Part shown: in pieces, positions 1 through 12,869 of the stretch
How the letters are laid out: each line of letters begins with the position of its first letter
Numbering within the stretch: position 1 is the first letter of the stretch
NCBI GenBank assembly: GCA_013335535.1
Contig: JAAXVL010000001.1
Coordinates: 203,764 to 267,763 of the forward strand
Source of the DNA: Azonexaceae bacterium
GTDB lineage: Bacteria; Pseudomonadota; Gammaproteobacteria; Burkholderiales; Rhodocyclaceae
Direction: 5' to 3'
Length of the DNA: 64,000 nucleotides
Position numbers and translations under genes: made by a program
Notes under the pieces: model-generated
Told to the model about the DNA's origin: nothing
The model's input: the letters and a program-made list of their open reading frames with translations, nothing else
Database searches by the model: none

Positions 1-2
1 CG

Positions 3-986
3 CTTGGACTGGTTCAGGACAGCCGCAAACATCCGCCGGCCACGGTTGGCGCGCCGACGGTCAAGACGCAGATCATTCATTTCCTCAACCGGCCGATGCC
101 GGGCAATCTGCCCAAGCGTACCTCGCGCGCCCTGCTCGATATCGAGGACGACAAGGTCATCCCGGTCATCCGCAATCCGAAGAAGACGACCGAGGAGTCG
201 GATGCTGTCTTCTACTTCCCGGGTTGCGGTTCGGAGCGCCTGTTCTCGCAGGTCGGTCTGGCGACGCAGGCGATGCTCTACGAAACCGGCGCCACCACCG
301 TGCTGCCACCGGGCTACCTGTGCTGCGGCTATCCGCAGACGGCCTCGGGCGATGAAGACAAGGGACTGAAGATCACGACGGACAACCGTGTGCTCTTCCA
401 CCGCGTGGCCAACACGCTGAACTATCTCGACATCAAGACAGTGATCGTTTCCTGCGGCACCTGCATGGATCAGCTACAGAAATACCAGTTCGAGAAGATC
501 TTCCCGGGGTGCCGCCTGCTCGATATCCACGAATACCTCATGGAAAAGGGCGTCAAGCTCGATGGCGTCAGCGGTACGCGTTACATGTACCACGATCCTT
601 GCCACACGCCGATGAAGGCCTATGCGCCGCTGGCCGTGACCAAGGCGCTGATGGGGCAAGAAGTGCCGCTGACCGACCGTTGCTGCGGCGACGCCGGTTC
701 CTTCGCCTATTCCCGGCCGGATATCGCGACCCAGGTCAAATTCCGCAAGCAGGAAGACATCGAAAGCGGCGCAGCCAAGCTGCGCGCCGACGGTTTCACG
801 GGCGACGTCAAGATTCTGACCTCCTGCCCGGCTTGCTTGCAGGGCCTGTCACGTTACGATGACGACGCCGGTACCAAGGCAGATTACATCGTGGTCGAAC
901 TGGCCAAGCACCTGCTTGGTGAAAACTGGATGGCGGATTACGTTGGTAAGGCCAATACGGGTGGAATAGAACGGGTTCTTCTTTGA
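3..986 (+). CDS. Fe-S oxidoreductase with two CCG domains, C-terminal part
   Basis: The reading frame is open from the first bases, so the start lies outside the window; 327 C-terminal residues are visible. Two cysteine-rich CCG modules are seen: one from FPGCGSERL to YLCCGYP, the other from YHDPCHTPM to DRCCGDAGS. Such modules bind Fe-S clusters or act in electron transfer in GlcF, LldE and HdrB-type proteins. In related betaproteobacteria a large FAD-oxidase/ferredoxin fusion with this C-terminus sits upstream of HIT and DUF971 genes, as here, so this is probably its tail (inference). The substrate is unknown. A hairpin and a copy of the dispersed repeat follow the stop directly. Confidence 0.8.
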   Translation, partial: LGLVQDSRKHPPATVGAPTVKTQIIHFLNRPMPGNLPKRTSRALLDIEDDKVIPVIRNPKKTTEESDAVFYFPGCGSERLFSQVGLATQAMLYETGATTVLPPGYLCCGYPQTASGDEDKGLKITTDNRVLFHRVANTLNYLDIKTVIVSCGTCMDQLQKYQFEKIFPGCRLLDIHEYLMEKGVKLDGVSGTRYMYHDPCHTPMKAYAPLAVTKALMGQEVPLTDRCCGDAGSFAYSRPDIATQVKFRKQEDIESGAAKLRADGFTGDVKILTSCPACLQGLSRYDDDAGTKADYIVVELAKHLLGENWMADYVGKANTGGIERVLL

Positions 987-1003
987 TTTTTACCCGTTTT
1001 TTC
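971..1003 (+). terminator. Terminator built from a dispersed-repeat copy
   Basis: ACGGGT (971-976, still inside the gene's last codons) pairs with ACCCGT (992-997) across a T-rich loop and is followed by six T residues. The right arm and T-run belong to the dispersed repeat, while the left arm is gene-specific. Confidence 0.6.
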
Positions 1004-1016
1004 CGGTTGACCGTGA
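982..1016 (+). repeat. Dispersed repeat copy a
   Basis: Contains TTTTTTCCGGTTGACCGTG (997-1015), preceded by GATTTTTACCCG. It lies in the 3' flank of the Fe-S gene in the same orientation. It belongs to the family described in the findings and is intergenic. Confidence 0.85.
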
Positions 1017-1097
1017 AATAGCTGGTTCTTTTGCTGTCGCGGCTTGTGATATTTATTCTTCGGTGTAATCCTTCTCGGAAAACCGGAGCGAGATAGC

Positions 1098-1529
1098 GTG
1101 GGTAGCGAAAAACAGTCCTGTGAATTGTGCATGAACCCCGGCGGGGCCATTCTTTGGCGGTCGGCGCTTTGCCGCGTCGTCCGGGTCGATGATCCGCATT
1201 ACCCCGGCTTCTGCCGCGTCATCTGGAACGATCATGTTCGCGAGATGAGCGACCTTGATGCAAGCCAGCAAAACCTGCTGATGCACATTGTTTTTGCCGT
1301 CGAATCAGTCGTGCGCCGATTATTCAATCCGGATAAAATCAACCTGGCGAGTTTTGGCAACATGGTTCCTCATGTGCACTGGCACGTCATTCCACGCTGG
1401 CAGGATGACAGACACTTCCCTGAACCGGTGTGGGGAAGCGTCCGGCGGGAGGGCCTTGCGTCCAGGCCCGTGGTCAGCAACGAGGTCCTGGCGCAAGCGC
1501 TGTCGGTCGCGCTGGAAGAATTCGAATAA
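1098..1529 (+). CDS. HIT family protein
   Basis: A 143-residue histidine-triad protein. The motif HVHWHV is at residues 92-97 (H92, H94, H96), the nucleotide-binding and catalytic site of HIT hydrolases that act on AMP-linked substrates. A CxxC pair (C8, C11) near the N-terminus may bind metal. The start is a GTG with GGAG about 10 bases upstream; no ATG near the N-terminus fits better. The next gene starts 13 bases after its stop, so the two are probably co-transcribed. The substrate cannot be told from the sequence. Confidence 0.9.
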   Translation: MGSEKQSCELCMNPGGAILWRSALCRVVRVDDPHYPGFCRVIWNDHVREMSDLDASQQNLLMHIVFAVESVVRRLFNPDKINLASFGNMVPHVHWHVIPRWQDDRHFPEPVWGSVRREGLASRPVVSNEVLAQALSVALEEFE

Positions 1530-1542
1530 GGCTGGATGGATC

Positions 1543-3147
1543 ATGAACACGACCGCCGTTGAAGTACCCGCAATTTCAGATCTACGAAGCGGGATGGACT
1601 ATCTCTCCCAGTTATCGCTGGCCAATCCGATTGTTGCCGAGCGACAGCTGATGAGCTTCATCGACTCGCTGCTCCTGGCGCCTCCGGAGCCTGGCGTTTT
1701 GTTGGCGCTGCTCGAGCAGGCGCGGGCGCCGATGTGTTTCGTTGAAGAAGAAATGGCGCGGCGTTATCACAACAAGGCCTTGCCACTGGCCGACGAGGAA
1801 GAGTCCTATTTTCAGCAGGTCGTGACCGCCTGGCGAAAGATGGGCAAGGCCTACGCGCTATGCGCCCGACTCGAGGAGCCGGATGCGGAAAATGCCCAGT
1901 ATGTGACCATGATGGCGACCATTCTGCATCGCTGCCTGTATTACACGGGAATGGTCATCCTCGAGCACTACCGTGCCCGTCGCGATTTGCCGCCAGGTAT
2001 CTGGCTGGATTTGCATGGGTACTATGAAACCGCCGAGGAATGGGGTATCGCCTACACCCCGGTCGAGGATGCCCTCGAAAACAGCCTGCAGGCAACGCAT
2101 TGTGCCGCCGCCTACACGACACTGCTGCTTATCGACATTGCCAGCCCCTACAGCAACAGCGTGCGCAACCTGAACCTGATCCGGCGCTGGGCCGGCATGT
2201 GGGCACCATTGGTTTCCATTCACAAGCTGGAAGATGACCTCGAGGCTCCGGCCTACGTCATCGAATTGATGAAAGATGTGCCGCTGCATCCGACGGCCGT
2301 TGCCGACGAGCCATCTGTCGACACGCGGCGCCTGGATACTACCCGGCTTGGTCTGCAGATCAATCACATGCTGAGCCAGCTTCGTCAACGCATCACGCCA
2401 TCCCAACTTGGTTTGGGCGAGGAAACCAGCGGCCACGTTATCGGCCTGCTCGATCATCTCTCTCGTCCGTGGACTCAGTCTGCGTCGCCTCGCCGTTTCC
2501 GCCGTTTCGCCACCCAGGGCATAGCTCGCGTCGCGGTTGGCTTCGAGGCGATTCACTTTTGTATCACCGGCAAGGAGTTCGAACAGCCTGATTCGGCTGC
2601 CGCCTTTTCGCGAGGCGAATTCGACCAGTTGTTCACCTTCGGAGAGCGCGTAGATTCGGACCAGACGCCGGCCATCAGGCCGTTGATCACGTATCCGATC
2701 GATGAATGGTCGGTCATAAACCATTCGGCGAATGGTTTCCGTCTCGGGCGCAGCTGTGCCGGAATGCGGATATCGCATGGCCAACTGATGGTGGTCTGCC
2801 CTCATGATGGTGATCACTTCTTGTTGGTACAGGCAACCTGGTTGATGCAGGAGGACAATGGCGGATTGATCGTCGGCGTGGCAACTCTGCCCGGAATGCC
2901 GGCCGGCATTGCCGTACGCGTCGCTGCAATGAAGGCCGGCAACAACGAGCGTTTCGTCCGCGCATTTTTGCTGCCTCCGGTCCCGGCGATAAAGGAAGAA
3001 GGGTCGATTGTCCTGCCACCGGGGATGTATCAGGCCAGTCGGATTCTCGACGTATCCATCGGAGAAGAGACTCCTTGCCAGATAAGAATGAACCATGTTC
3101 TGCAGCGCGGCACTGATTACGACCGTATCAGCTATCAGGAGATTTGA
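1543..3147 (+). CDS. Conserved hypothetical protein, possible PilZ-like C-terminus
   Basis: A protein of about 534 residues whose function I do not recognise. I chose the ATG at 1543 because the frame remains open upstream to 1288 but that extension would overlap the HIT gene by over 240 bases. The N-terminal two thirds look alpha-helical and soluble, with no signal peptide. Near residues 385-410 the segment WSVINHSANGFRLG, followed by a beta-rich tail, recalls PilZ-type folds (WxVxNxSxxG), so a c-di-GMP-related role is possible but weakly supported. It lies between HIT and DUF971 genes on the same strand. Confidence 0.7.
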   Translation: MNTTAVEVPAISDLRSGMDYLSQLSLANPIVAERQLMSFIDSLLLAPPEPGVLLALLEQARAPMCFVEEEMARRYHNKALPLADEEESYFQQVVTAWRKMGKAYALCARLEEPDAENAQYVTMMATILHRCLYYTGMVILEHYRARRDLPPGIWLDLHGYYETAEEWGIAYTPVEDALENSLQATHCAAAYTTLLLIDIASPYSNSVRNLNLIRRWAGMWAPLVSIHKLEDDLEAPAYVIELMKDVPLHPTAVADEPSVDTRRLDTTRLGLQINHMLSQLRQRITPSQLGLGEETSGHVIGLLDHLSRPWTQSASPRRFRRFATQGIARVAVGFEAIHFCITGKEFEQPDSAAAFSRGEFDQLFTFGERVDSDQTPAIRPLITYPIDEWSVINHSANGFRLGRSCAGMRISHGQLMVVCPHDGDHFLLVQATWLMQEDNGGLIVGVATLPGMPAGIAVRVAAMKAGNNERFVRAFLLPPVPAIKEEGSIVLPPGMYQASRILDVSIGEETPCQIRMNHVLQRGTDYDRISYQEI

Positions 3148-3209
3148 CCTGTCTCGGCTTGCTGTTGCGGCGAGTGCGCTAAACTAGCGCCCTCATTCAG
3201 GAGAAAACG

Positions 3210-3632
3210 ATGGCAGGTATTGACCGAGACACCCCGATACCGAGCGAAATAAAGTTACATCAAAAATCGCGCCGGTTGGAACTGATCTATCCCGAAGGCG
3301 AAAGCTATTCGCTTGATTTCGAGTACCTGCGGGTCTACACGCCCTCGGCCGAGGCCCGCGGTCATGGCCCAGGCCAGGAAACCTTGCAAACGGGCAAGCG
3401 CAATGTCGATATCGAGCGCATCGAGCCCGTCGGTACCTACGCCCTGCGCCTGGTTTTTTCCGACGGTCACGACAGCGGCCTTTATTCTTGGGACATGCTC
3501 TACAACTTGGGCAAGCACCACGATGAGCTTTGGCAGGACTACCTCGCACAGATTGAAAAACAGGGCTTGTCGCGCGATATAGACACTTCGTCACGTCCAG
3601 CAGCTGGAGGTAGCTGCGGTCACCACCATTGA
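3210..3632 (+). CDS. DUF971 family protein (GBBH-like N-terminal domain)
   Basis: A 140-residue protein matching the DUF971/GBBH-like N-terminal domain family: strands around [20 protein letters not shown] and a conserved core near [19 protein letters not shown]. The tail ends in SCGHHH, a possible metal ligand set that is common in this family. CAGGAG precedes the ATG. It lies 4 bases upstream of ubiE, so co-transcription and translational coupling are likely. In betaproteobacteria this gene regularly precedes ubiE. Its biochemical role is not established, and a link to Fe-S or quinone metabolism is only inferred from context. Confidence 0.85.
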   Translation: MAGIDRDTPIPSEIKLHQKSRRLELIYPEGESYSLDFEYLRVYTPSAEARGHGPGQETLQTGKRNVDIERIEPVGTYALRLVFSDGHDSGLYSWDMLYNLGKHHDELWQDYLAQIEKQGLSRDIDTSSRPAAGGSCGHHH

Positions 3633-3636
3633 AATT

Positions 3637-4374
3637 ATGAACAACGATAAAACCCATTTTGGTTACGAAACAGTCGCCGAGCAGGAAAAGGCTCGGCGTG
3701 TAGCCGACGTATTCGATTCGGTCGCCAGTCGCTACGACCTGATGAACGATCTGATGTCTGGTGGCATGCATCGCTTGTGGAAGGCTTTTACCATCCAACG
3801 CAGCGGTGTTCGCGAAGGTTCACGTGTGCTTGATGTGGCAGGCGGAACAGGTGACCTCTCCCTCGCATTCGCCAAGCGCGTCGGCAAAAGTGGTCAGGTC
3901 TGGCTTACTGACATCAACAACGCGATGCTTGCCCGCGGTCGAGATCGGCTGCTCGACAAGGGCTACATGCTGCCCGTGGCGCAGTGCGATGCGGAGAAGC
4001 TACCCTTCCCTGACGATTGGTTTGATTGCGTGACGGTTGCCTTTGGATTGCGCAACATGACCCACAAGGATGCCGCGCTGGCCGAAATGCGCCGTGTCCT
4101 GCGCCCAGGTGGCCGCTTGCTGGTGCTGGAGTTCTCTCAGGTCTGGAAGCCGCTGGCGCCGTTGTACGATTTTTACTCTTTCAAGGTCATTCCGCGCGTC
4201 GGGCAGTTGGTAACCAACGATTCCGACAGCTATCGCTATCTTTCGGAGTCGATACGCGTCCACCCCGGCCAGGAAGAGCTGAAAAGCATGATGGAGAATG
4301 CCGGTCTGGAACAGGTCGAGTATTTCAACCTGGCTCTCGGCGTAGTCGCCCTGCATCGCGGCTACAAATTTTAA
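3637..4374 (+). CDS. ubiE: Demethylmenaquinone/2-octaprenyl-benzoquinol C-methyltransferase
   Basis: A 245-residue SAM-dependent methyltransferase of normal length for UbiE/MenG, which does the C-methylation step of ubiquinone (and menaquinone) synthesis. The SAM-binding motif I is [11 protein letters not shown] (about residues 66-76). Family signatures are [17 protein letters not shown] near the N-terminus, [20 protein letters not shown] in the middle, and the C-terminal [13 protein letters not shown]. It follows DUF971 by 4 bases and precedes ubiJ by 16 bases, a standard ubiquinone block. The usual downstream ubiB is not here; the convergent atp operon follows ubiJ instead. Confidence 0.96.
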   Translation: MNNDKTHFGYETVAEQEKARRVADVFDSVASRYDLMNDLMSGGMHRLWKAFTIQRSGVREGSRVLDVAGGTGDLSLAFAKRVGKSGQVWLTDINNAMLARGRDRLLDKGYMLPVAQCDAEKLPFPDDWFDCVTVAFGLRNMTHKDAALAEMRRVLRPGGRLLVLEFSQVWKPLAPLYDFYSFKVIPRVGQLVTNDSDSYRYLSESIRVHPGQEELKSMMENAGLEQVEYFNLALGVVALHRGYKF

Positions 4375-4390
4375 GAGCCTGCGTCTTTCC

Positions 4391-4960
4391 ATGGAGCTGC
4401 TAAATCCGATCGCCATCCGCGTCCTGAACCATCTGATTCGGGCAGAGAGTTGGGCTCAGGCTCGTTTGGTCGGTCATTCAGGCGCTCAAGTGGCCATAGA
4501 CGCAGGTCATTTCGCATTGCGGCTGAGCATAGATGAACACGGCTTGTTTCATGAGGGCGACCGGGCTCTGCAGCCCAACGTCAGCATTACCCTACCCCCG
4601 GATGTGTCGGTGCGCCTGCTATTCGATCGTGAGAACCTCGTTTCTTCCGTCAAATTAGGTGGTTCGGCTGATATCGCCGAAAGCCTTGCCTTTGTTTTAC
4701 GCAATTTACGCTGGGATGCGGAAGCTGATCTCGCCCGCATCGTCGGTGATATTCCGGCACGACGCATAGCGCTGCTCGGCAAGGATATAGCATTGGGGAT
4801 TCAGAAGTCCATTGGTCGCGCTGCCGAGAACCTTTCCGAGTATGCATCCCAGGAGTCTGGAGTGGTAATGCCAAATCGGGAAGTGAGCGAGTTTGGCAAG
4901 GCCGTAAATACCTTGCGGGACGATGTAGCGAGACTTGAGAAGCGGATTTCCCGGCTTTGA
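4391..4960 (+). CDS. ubiJ: Ubiquinone biosynthesis accessory factor UbiJ (SCP2 domain)
   Basis: A 189-residue protein with an N-terminal SCP2-like lipid-binding domain (about residues 10-115) and a short C-terminal coiled coil (KAVNTLRDDVARLEKRISRL region), the layout of UbiJ. UbiJ helps present hydrophobic ubiquinone intermediates to the Ubi enzyme complex. It is directly downstream of ubiE, as in many proteobacteria. ubiB would normally come next but is absent. A bidirectional terminator separates it from atpC. Confidence 0.9.
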   Translation: MELLNPIAIRVLNHLIRAESWAQARLVGHSGAQVAIDAGHFALRLSIDEHGLFHEGDRALQPNVSITLPPDVSVRLLFDRENLVSSVKLGGSADIAESLAFVLRNLRWDAEADLARIVGDIPARRIALLGKDIALGIQKSIGRAAENLSEYASQESGVVMPNREVSEFGKAVNTLRDDVARLEKRISRL

Positions 4961-4978
4961 ATTTTGAGTTGGAAGAAA

Positions 4979-5007
4979 TAAAAAAGGCAGCCTAGGCTGC
5001 CTTTTTC
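4979..5007. terminator. Bidirectional Rho-independent terminator between ubiJ and atpC
   Basis: AAAAAGGCAGCC and its complement GGCTGCCTTTTT form a long stem with A-run and T-run on either side. It can end both the rightward ubiJ transcript and the leftward atp operon transcript. Confidence 0.92.
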
Positions 5008-5026
5008 GAGTCCGGAGTTCCGGAAA

Positions 5027-5452
5027 TTAGTGCGTGTGCTTGCGCAGACGCTGGATTGCTTGCAACTGGGCAACAGCTTGCGCCAGTTCTGCTTCAGCAG
5101 CGGCGTAATCCATTTCAGCATTCCGATTGGCCAGGGCTTCTTCGGCGCGCTTTTTGGCTTCCAGTGCCTTGGCTTCGTCCAGATCGTGCGCACGAATTGC
5201 AGTATCAGCCAACACGGTAATCATGTCGGGCTGAACTTCCAGCATGCCACCGGAAACATACACCAGCTCAAACTCGCTCTGGTTCGGCACCTTCAAACGA
5301 ATGGTACCGGGCTTGATGCGAGTCAGCAGCGGTGTGTGTCGCGGAAGAATACCGAGTTCCCCGGCTTCGCCGGGAAACACTGCAATTTCCACCAGGCCGG
5401 AGAAGATCGACTCCTCCGCACTGACGACATCACAATGAACAGTCATAGCCAT
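5027..5452 (-). CDS. atpC: ATP synthase F1 epsilon subunit
   Basis: A 141-residue protein of usual length with an N-terminal beta-sandwich ([15 protein letters not shown]..., [19 protein letters not shown]) and a C-terminal helical hairpin rich in Ala and Glu. Epsilon couples the F1 rotor to the c-ring and inhibits ATP hydrolysis. It is the last gene of the atpIBEFHAGDC operon, 28 bases after atpD. Confidence 0.96.
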   Translation of the reverse strand: MAMTVHCDVVSAEESIFSGLVEIAVFPGEAGELGILPRHTPLLTRIKPGTIRLKVPNQSEFELVYVSGGMLEVQPDMITVLADTAIRAHDLDEAKALEAKKRAEEALANRNAEMDYAAAEAELAQAVAQLQAIQRLRKHTH

Positions 5453-5480
5453 TAACTAGCTCCTATACGGCGTTGCGTTA

Positions 5481-6905
<1,425 letters not shown>

Positions 6906-6912
6906 CTACGCG

Positions 6913-7773
6913 TCACACCGCGGCGGCGCCGCTGACGATTTCCGAAAGTTCCTTGGTAATCGCAGCCTGACGGGCCTTGTTGTAAACCAGCTTCAAATCG
7001 CCGATAACGGTCTTGGCGTTGTCCGAGGCAGACTTCATGGCAACCATCCGGGCAGACTGCTCGGAGGCCATGTTTTCTGCAACGGCCTGATAAATCAATG
7101 CTTCGACATAACGGATCAGCAGATCGTCGATCACAGCCTTGGCATCGGGTTCGTAGACATAGTCCCACTTGGTCTTGGCGCTACCGACGGTTCCACCAGA
7201 CAGCGGAAGTAGTTGCTCGAACACCGGTTCCTGCTTCATCGTGTTGATGAAGCGGGTGTAGCCGATATACAGCGCATCGATTTCGCCATTCATGTAGGCA
7301 TCAAGTTGAACCTTGACCGGCCCGATAAGCTTTTCCAGGTGGGGCGTATCGCCCAACCCGGTCACGTGCGAGACGACTTTGGCACCTGCGCGCTGCATGA
7401 AGCCGAGACCCTTGTTGCCGATGCAGGTCGCCTGCAGTTTCTTGCCCGCGGACTCGAATTCCTTCATCTTCGTGACAGCCAGACGAAGAAGGTTCGAGTT
7501 CAGACCGCCGCACAGACCCTTGTCCGAGGTGATCAGAACTATGCCGACAGCGGCTTGTTCGCGATTCACTAGGAAGGGATGGCGGTACTCGGTCAGAGCA
7601 TGAGACAGGTTGCCTGCAACGCGCCGGATCTTCTCGCCATAGGGACGGGCAGCCCGCATCCGGTCCTGCGCCTTGCGCATTTTGGATGCGGCCACCATTT
7701 CCATGGCCTTGGTGATCTTGCGCGTGTTTTCGACGCTCTTGATCTTGTTGCGAATTTCCTTGCCGCTAGCCAT
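6913..7773 (-). CDS. atpG: ATP synthase F1 gamma subunit
   Basis: A 286-residue rotor-shaft subunit. The N-terminal [20 protein letters not shown] helix and the C-terminal [19 protein letters not shown] helix are the conserved parts forming the coiled-coil shaft; the [12 protein letters not shown] motif is also present. Length is normal. It lies between atpA and atpD with short gaps, in the standard operon order. Confidence 0.97.
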   Translation of the reverse strand: MASGKEIRNKIKSVENTRKITKAMEMVAASKMRKAQDRMRAARPYGEKIRRVAGNLSHALTEYRHPFLVNREQAAVGIVLITSDKGLCGGLNSNLLRLAVTKMKEFESAGKKLQATCIGNKGLGFMQRAGAKVVSHVTGLGDTPHLEKLIGPVKVQLDAYMNGEIDALYIGYTRFINTMKQEPVFEQLLPLSGGTVGSAKTKWDYVYEPDAKAVIDDLLIRYVEALIYQAVAENMASEQSARMVAMKSASDNAKTVIGDLKLVYNKARQAAITKELSEIVSGAAAV

Positions 7774-7790
7774 GCAATTCTCCTAGCTAA

Positions 7791-9329
7791 TCAGGCCCAG
7801 CTGCTCTTGAAAGCGACGATGCCTGCGGCAAGTTGCTTCTCGGAATCGGCACTCAGGTCAGCCGTAGACTCCATGGTGTTCATGAGGTCGGCACAGTTGG
7901 CCTTGAGGTAACCGATCATGGCCTTTTCGCATTCCAGGGCGCGCTTGACTTCGACATCGTCAAAATAGCCTTTGTCAGCTGCGTACAGCGTGACGGCCAT
8001 TTCAGAGATGCTCATCGGCGAGTACTGTTGCTGCTTCATCAGCTCAGTCACAAGACGGCCACGCTCCAGCTGCTTGCGGGTAGCTTCGTCAAGGTCGGAA
8101 GCGAATTGCGCAAAGGCAGCTAGTTCGCGGTACTGAGCGAGTGCCAGACGGACGCCGCCGCCGAGCTTCTTGATCAGCTTGGTCTGGGCAGCACCACCGA
8201 CGCGGGACACGGAGATACCGGCGTTGATAGCAGGACGGATACCGGCGTTGAAGAGGTCGGTTTCCAGGAAGATCTGGCCGTCGGTAATGGAGATCACGTT
8301 GGTCGGAACGAAGGCGGAAACGTCACCGGCTTGCGTTTCGATAACCGGCAGAGCGGTCAGGGAACCTGTCTTGCCCTTGATTTCGCCGTTGGAGACCTTT
8401 TCAACCCATTCTTCCGAAACGCGAGCAGCACGCTCGAGCAGGCGGGAGTGGAGATAGAAGACGTCGCCCGGATAGGCTTCACGGCCCGGCGGACGGCGCA
8501 GCAGCAGGGAAACCTGACGGTAGCCCCAAGCTTGCTTGGTCAAGTCGTCATAAACGATCAATGCATCTTCGCCGATGTCGCGGAAGTATTCACCCATCGT
8601 GCAACCGGCGTACGGTGCGAGGTACTGCAGGGCAGCGGATTCTGAAGCCGGAGCAGCAACGACGATGGTGTTGGCCATGGCGCCGTGCTCTTCGAGCTTG
8701 CGCACGACGTTGGCAATAGTCGAAGCCTTCTGGCCGATAGCGACATAAACGCAGAAGAGACCCTTGTCCTTCTGGTTGATGATGGCGTCAACAGCGACTG
8801 CGGTCTTGCCTGTCTGGCGGTCGCCAATGATCAGCTCGCGCTGGCCACGGCCAACCGGCACCATGGAGTCAACGCACTTCAGACCAGTCTGCACGGGCTG
8901 AGAAACGGACTTACGCCAGATAACGCCAGGCGCAACCTTTTCCAGCTTGTCAGTCAGCTTGGCATTGATCGGGCCCTTGCCGTCGATCGGCTGGCCGAGG
9001 GAATTGACCACGCGGCCGAGCAATTCGCGGCCAACGGGGACTTCCAGAATGCGACCGGTGGTCTTGACCACGTCGCCTTCGGAAATGTGTTCGTATGCAC
9101 CAAGAACCACGGCACCGACGGAATCACGCTCAAGGTTGAGCGCCATACCAAAGGTGTTGCCGGGGAATTCCAGCATTTCGCCCTGCATAACATCTTGCAG
9201 GCCGTGCACACGGCAGATACCGTCGGTGACGGATACCACGGTGCCCTGCGTGCGCACTTCCGATGCGCCTTGCAGGTTCTGGATCTTGCTCTTGATCAGT
9301 TCAGAAATTTCGGAAGGATTCAACTGCAT
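7791..9329 (-). CDS. atpA: ATP synthase F1 alpha subunit
   Basis: A 512-residue non-catalytic nucleotide-binding subunit with P-loop GDRQTGKT at residues 169-176 and the family signature [17 protein letters not shown]. The N-terminus [13 protein letters not shown] contacts delta. Length is typical. It starts 9 bases after atpH ends, consistent with co-translation within the operon. Confidence 0.98.
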   Translation of the reverse strand: MQLNPSEISELIKSKIQNLQGASEVRTQGTVVSVTDGICRVHGLQDVMQGEMLEFPGNTFGMALNLERDSVGAVVLGAYEHISEGDVVKTTGRILEVPVGRELLGRVVNSLGQPIDGKGPINAKLTDKLEKVAPGVIWRKSVSQPVQTGLKCVDSMVPVGRGQRELIIGDRQTGKTAVAVDAIINQKDKGLFCVYVAIGQKASTIANVVRKLEEHGAMANTIVVAAPASESAALQYLAPYAGCTMGEYFRDIGEDALIVYDDLTKQAWGYRQVSLLLRRPPGREAYPGDVFYLHSRLLERAARVSEEWVEKVSNGEIKGKTGSLTALPVIETQAGDVSAFVPTNVISITDGQIFLETDLFNAGIRPAINAGISVSRVGGAAQTKLIKKLGGGVRLALAQYRELAAFAQFASDLDEATRKQLERGRLVTELMKQQQYSPMSISEMAVTLYAADKGYFDDVEVKRALECEKAMIGYLKANCADLMNTMESTADLSADSEKQLAAGIVAFKSSWA

Positions 9330-9338
9330 GAAATTCTC

Positions 9339-9875
9339 CTAGTTGTTCAGCGCCGTAGCCATGGCGTCGAGCTTGCCGCGGACTGAAGCATCCAGCATCT
9401 GGTCGCCAACGATTACCTTGATGCCACCAATCAGGGTCGGATCAACCGACACCGAGGACTCTAGCTTGGTCTTGAAGACAGCTTCGAGCTGGGGCACCAG
9501 GGCTTTCACCTGGTTGTCATCGATCGGGAAGGCCGAGATGATTTCGGCTTGCTTGGTGCCTTCCTCGGCACGCTTGTAACTTTCGTACAAGCCGGCGATT
9601 TCCGGCAACAGGCCCAGGCGGTTGTTGTTGGACAGCAGCTGGATGAAGTTCGCCAGCTCCGCATCTACCGCCGTACCGCAGGCAGACCGGAAGAGGTCGA
9701 CCAGTTGCGGGGCCGCCACATTGGGATCACCGATAGCCGCATGGACTTCGGGGCTGGCAGCCACTTGGGCGAGCGTTGCTGCCTGCTCGGCCCACTTGGC
9801 CAGATTGCCGCTTTCCTTGGCCGCCCGGAACAGGGCTTCGGCGTAAGGTCGGGCGATAGTGACGGATTCAGCCAT
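9339..9875 (-). CDS. atpH: ATP synthase F1 delta subunit
   Basis: A 178-residue stator protein with the conserved N-terminal helix bundle (TIARPYAEALFRAAKESG) and the C-terminal signature DPTLIGGIKVIVGDQMLDASVRGKL. It links subunit b to the top of F1. It starts 3 bases after atpF ends. Confidence 0.96.
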   Translation of the reverse strand: MAESVTIARPYAEALFRAAKESGNLAKWAEQAATLAQVAASPEVHAAIGDPNVAAPQLVDLFRSACGTAVDAELANFIQLLSNNNRLGLLPEIAGLYESYKRAEEGTKQAEIISAFPIDDNQVKALVPQLEAVFKTKLESSVSVDPTLIGGIKVIVGDQMLDASVRGKLDAMATALNN

Positions 9876-9878
9876 TGC

Positions 9879-10349
9879 TTACAGGTCCTGTTTCAGGGCG
9901 ACCAGCATGTCAGCATGCGCGGACGCGTTGATTTCCTTGCGCAGGATCTTCTCGGCACCAGCAACCGCCAGCTCGGCGACGCGTTCACGCAACTGCTGCT
10001 TGGCGCGTTCGACTTCCTGATCGATTTCGGCTTTGGCGCCGGCGACGACCTTGTCGGCCTCAACCTTGGCGGTGCCCTTGGCTTCTTCGACGATCTGTTG
10101 CGCACGCTTTTCGGCTTGAGCGATGAGGTCCGAGGATTTCTCCTTGGCTTCCCGCAACGCGTCGGCGGAACGCTTGGCAGCGAGTTCTTGCTCGTGCTTG
10201 CCACGTTCTGCTGCAGCCAGGCCATCAGCGATCTGTGCTTGACGTTCTGCCATCGCTTTTTGGAGCGGCGGCCAGACGAACTTCATCGTGATCCAGATGA
10301 AGAGAGCAAACCAGATTGCCTGGCCAATCAGTGTAGCGTTGATATTCAC
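9879..10349 (-). CDS. atpF: ATP synthase F0 subunit b
   Basis: A 156-residue protein with one N-terminal membrane helix ([20 protein letters not shown]) followed by a long charged, Ala- and Glu-rich coiled coil, the peripheral stalk. It has the normal length for a b subunit; only one b gene is present, so the stalk is expected to be a homodimer. Confidence 0.96.
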   Translation of the reverse strand: MNINATLIGQAIWFALFIWITMKFVWPPLQKAMAERQAQIADGLAAAERGKHEQELAAKRSADALREAKEKSSDLIAQAEKRAQQIVEEAKGTAKVEADKVVAGAKAEIDQEVERAKQQLRERVAELAVAGAEKILRKEINASAHADMLVALKQDL

Positions 10350-10389
10350 GCTAACCTCCTGGTTATAAGGGTTACAGGGGCGCGGTTAA

Positions 10390-10659
<270 letters not shown>

Positions 10660-10721
10660 TCAGTAAGGTAGGTTTGTTGCGGGGTTAAAGTTAAAAACTA
10701 CTGAAAAACTGCTACTACGAC

Positions 10722-11895
<1,174 letters not shown>

Positions 11896-11921
11896 GACAT
11901 GCCTCGATCAATAACCGTGCG

Positions 11922-11950
11922 AGTGTAACGGAGTCTTATAGAGGAGTCAA
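11922..11950 (-). promoter_or_regulatory. Sigma70-type promoter of the atp operon
   Basis: Read on the minus strand: TTGACT (11950-11945), a 17-base spacer, then TACACT (11927-11922). Both boxes are close to consensus with ideal spacing. The predicted start site near 11915 is about 20 bases before the atpI start. Confidence 0.75.
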
Positions 11951-12014
11951 TTTCCGCAGTGCAAAAAGTGAGGGTTTTCCCGTGCATTCTGTGGCTTACG
12001 ATTAGTGACATTGT

Positions 12015-12869
12015 TTATGCATGGAGTCGTGAAATGAGGCCGTCGAGCTGGTCCAGACTGGAAAATTCAATGGTGACCTTGCCGGCGCCCTTTTTGTTGG
12101 AGCGAATGGCGACATTGGTGCCCAGGCCATCCGAGAGGCGTTCCTGAAGGTTCAGCAGGTCGCGGTCGATGGTTTTTTCGGGCGCATTCGTGGGCGGATT
12201 CAAAAGTTGCTGGACTAGCCGTTCGGTTTCACGGACAGAAAGGCCCTTTTGTACTATGCGCTGAGCAACGCCGACCTGCTGGCCACTGGAAATGGGCAAC
12301 AGAGCACGGGCGTGGCCCATGTCGATCTGGCCGGCCATCAGCAATTCCTGAACTGGCGTGGTTAGCTGCAATAAACGTAGCAAATTCGAGGCGGCGGGGC
12401 GTGAGCGGCCGACAGCATCGGCGGCTTGCTGGTGGGTCAGGCCGAATTCATCGATCAGGCGTTGGAGGCCCTGGGCTTCTTCGAGCGGGTTGAGGTTTTC
12501 GCGCTGGATGTTTTCAATGAGCGCCATGGCCAGCGCCTGTTCGTCGGGAATGCTGCGGACGAGAACGGGCACTTCCTTCAGGCCGGCAAGCTGTGAGGCG
12601 CGCCAACGGCGTTCGCCCGCGACGATTTCGTAGCGTTCGGCACCCGGCGTGCTGTCGATGGCCCGGACGAGGATGGGTTGCATGACGCCCTGGGCTTTTA
12701 TGGACGCGGCAAGTTCGGCCAGCGAATCCTGGTCCATGTGGGTACGCGGCTGGTATTTTCCGGGCTTAAGGCGTTCAACAGGCAGGTTGCGCAGTTCGTC
12801 ATCGGCTTTGGCGTCGCTGCCGGCAAGCAGCGCGTCGAGGCCGCGGCCGAGTCCCTTCATCTTGATCAT
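12015..12869 (-). CDS. parB: Chromosome partitioning protein ParB
   Basis: A 284-residue ParB. The N-terminus MKGLGRGLDALL binds ParA; the CTP-binding ParB/Srx box includes GERRWRASQLAG; the HTH follows around LTHQQAADAVGRSRPAASNLL; a short C-terminal dimer domain ends the protein. ParB spreads from parS sites and helps chromosome segregation. Its ATG overlaps the parA stop by 4 bases. An internal Met at 12860 is an alternative start. I saw no parS (TGTTTCACGTGAAACA) in the window. Confidence 0.96.
   Translation of the reverse strand: MIKMKGLGRGLDALLAGSDAKADDELRNLPVERLKPGKYQPRTHMDQDSLAELAASIKAQGVMQPILVRAIDSTPGAERYEIVAGERRWRASQLAGLKEVPVLVRSIPDEQALAMALIENIQRENLNPLEEAQGLQRLIDEFGLTHQQAADAVGRSRPAASNLLRLLQLTTPVQELLMAGQIDMGHARALLPISSGQQVGVAQRIVQKGLSVRETERLVQQLLNPPTNAPEKTIDRDLLNLQERLSDGLGTNVAIRSNKKGAGKVTIEFSSLDQLDGLISRLHA

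Noticed and set aside
1288..1542. N-terminal extension of the conserved hypothetical protein
   Set aside because: It overlaps the HIT gene almost fully in another frame; the ATG at 1543 is a simpler start.
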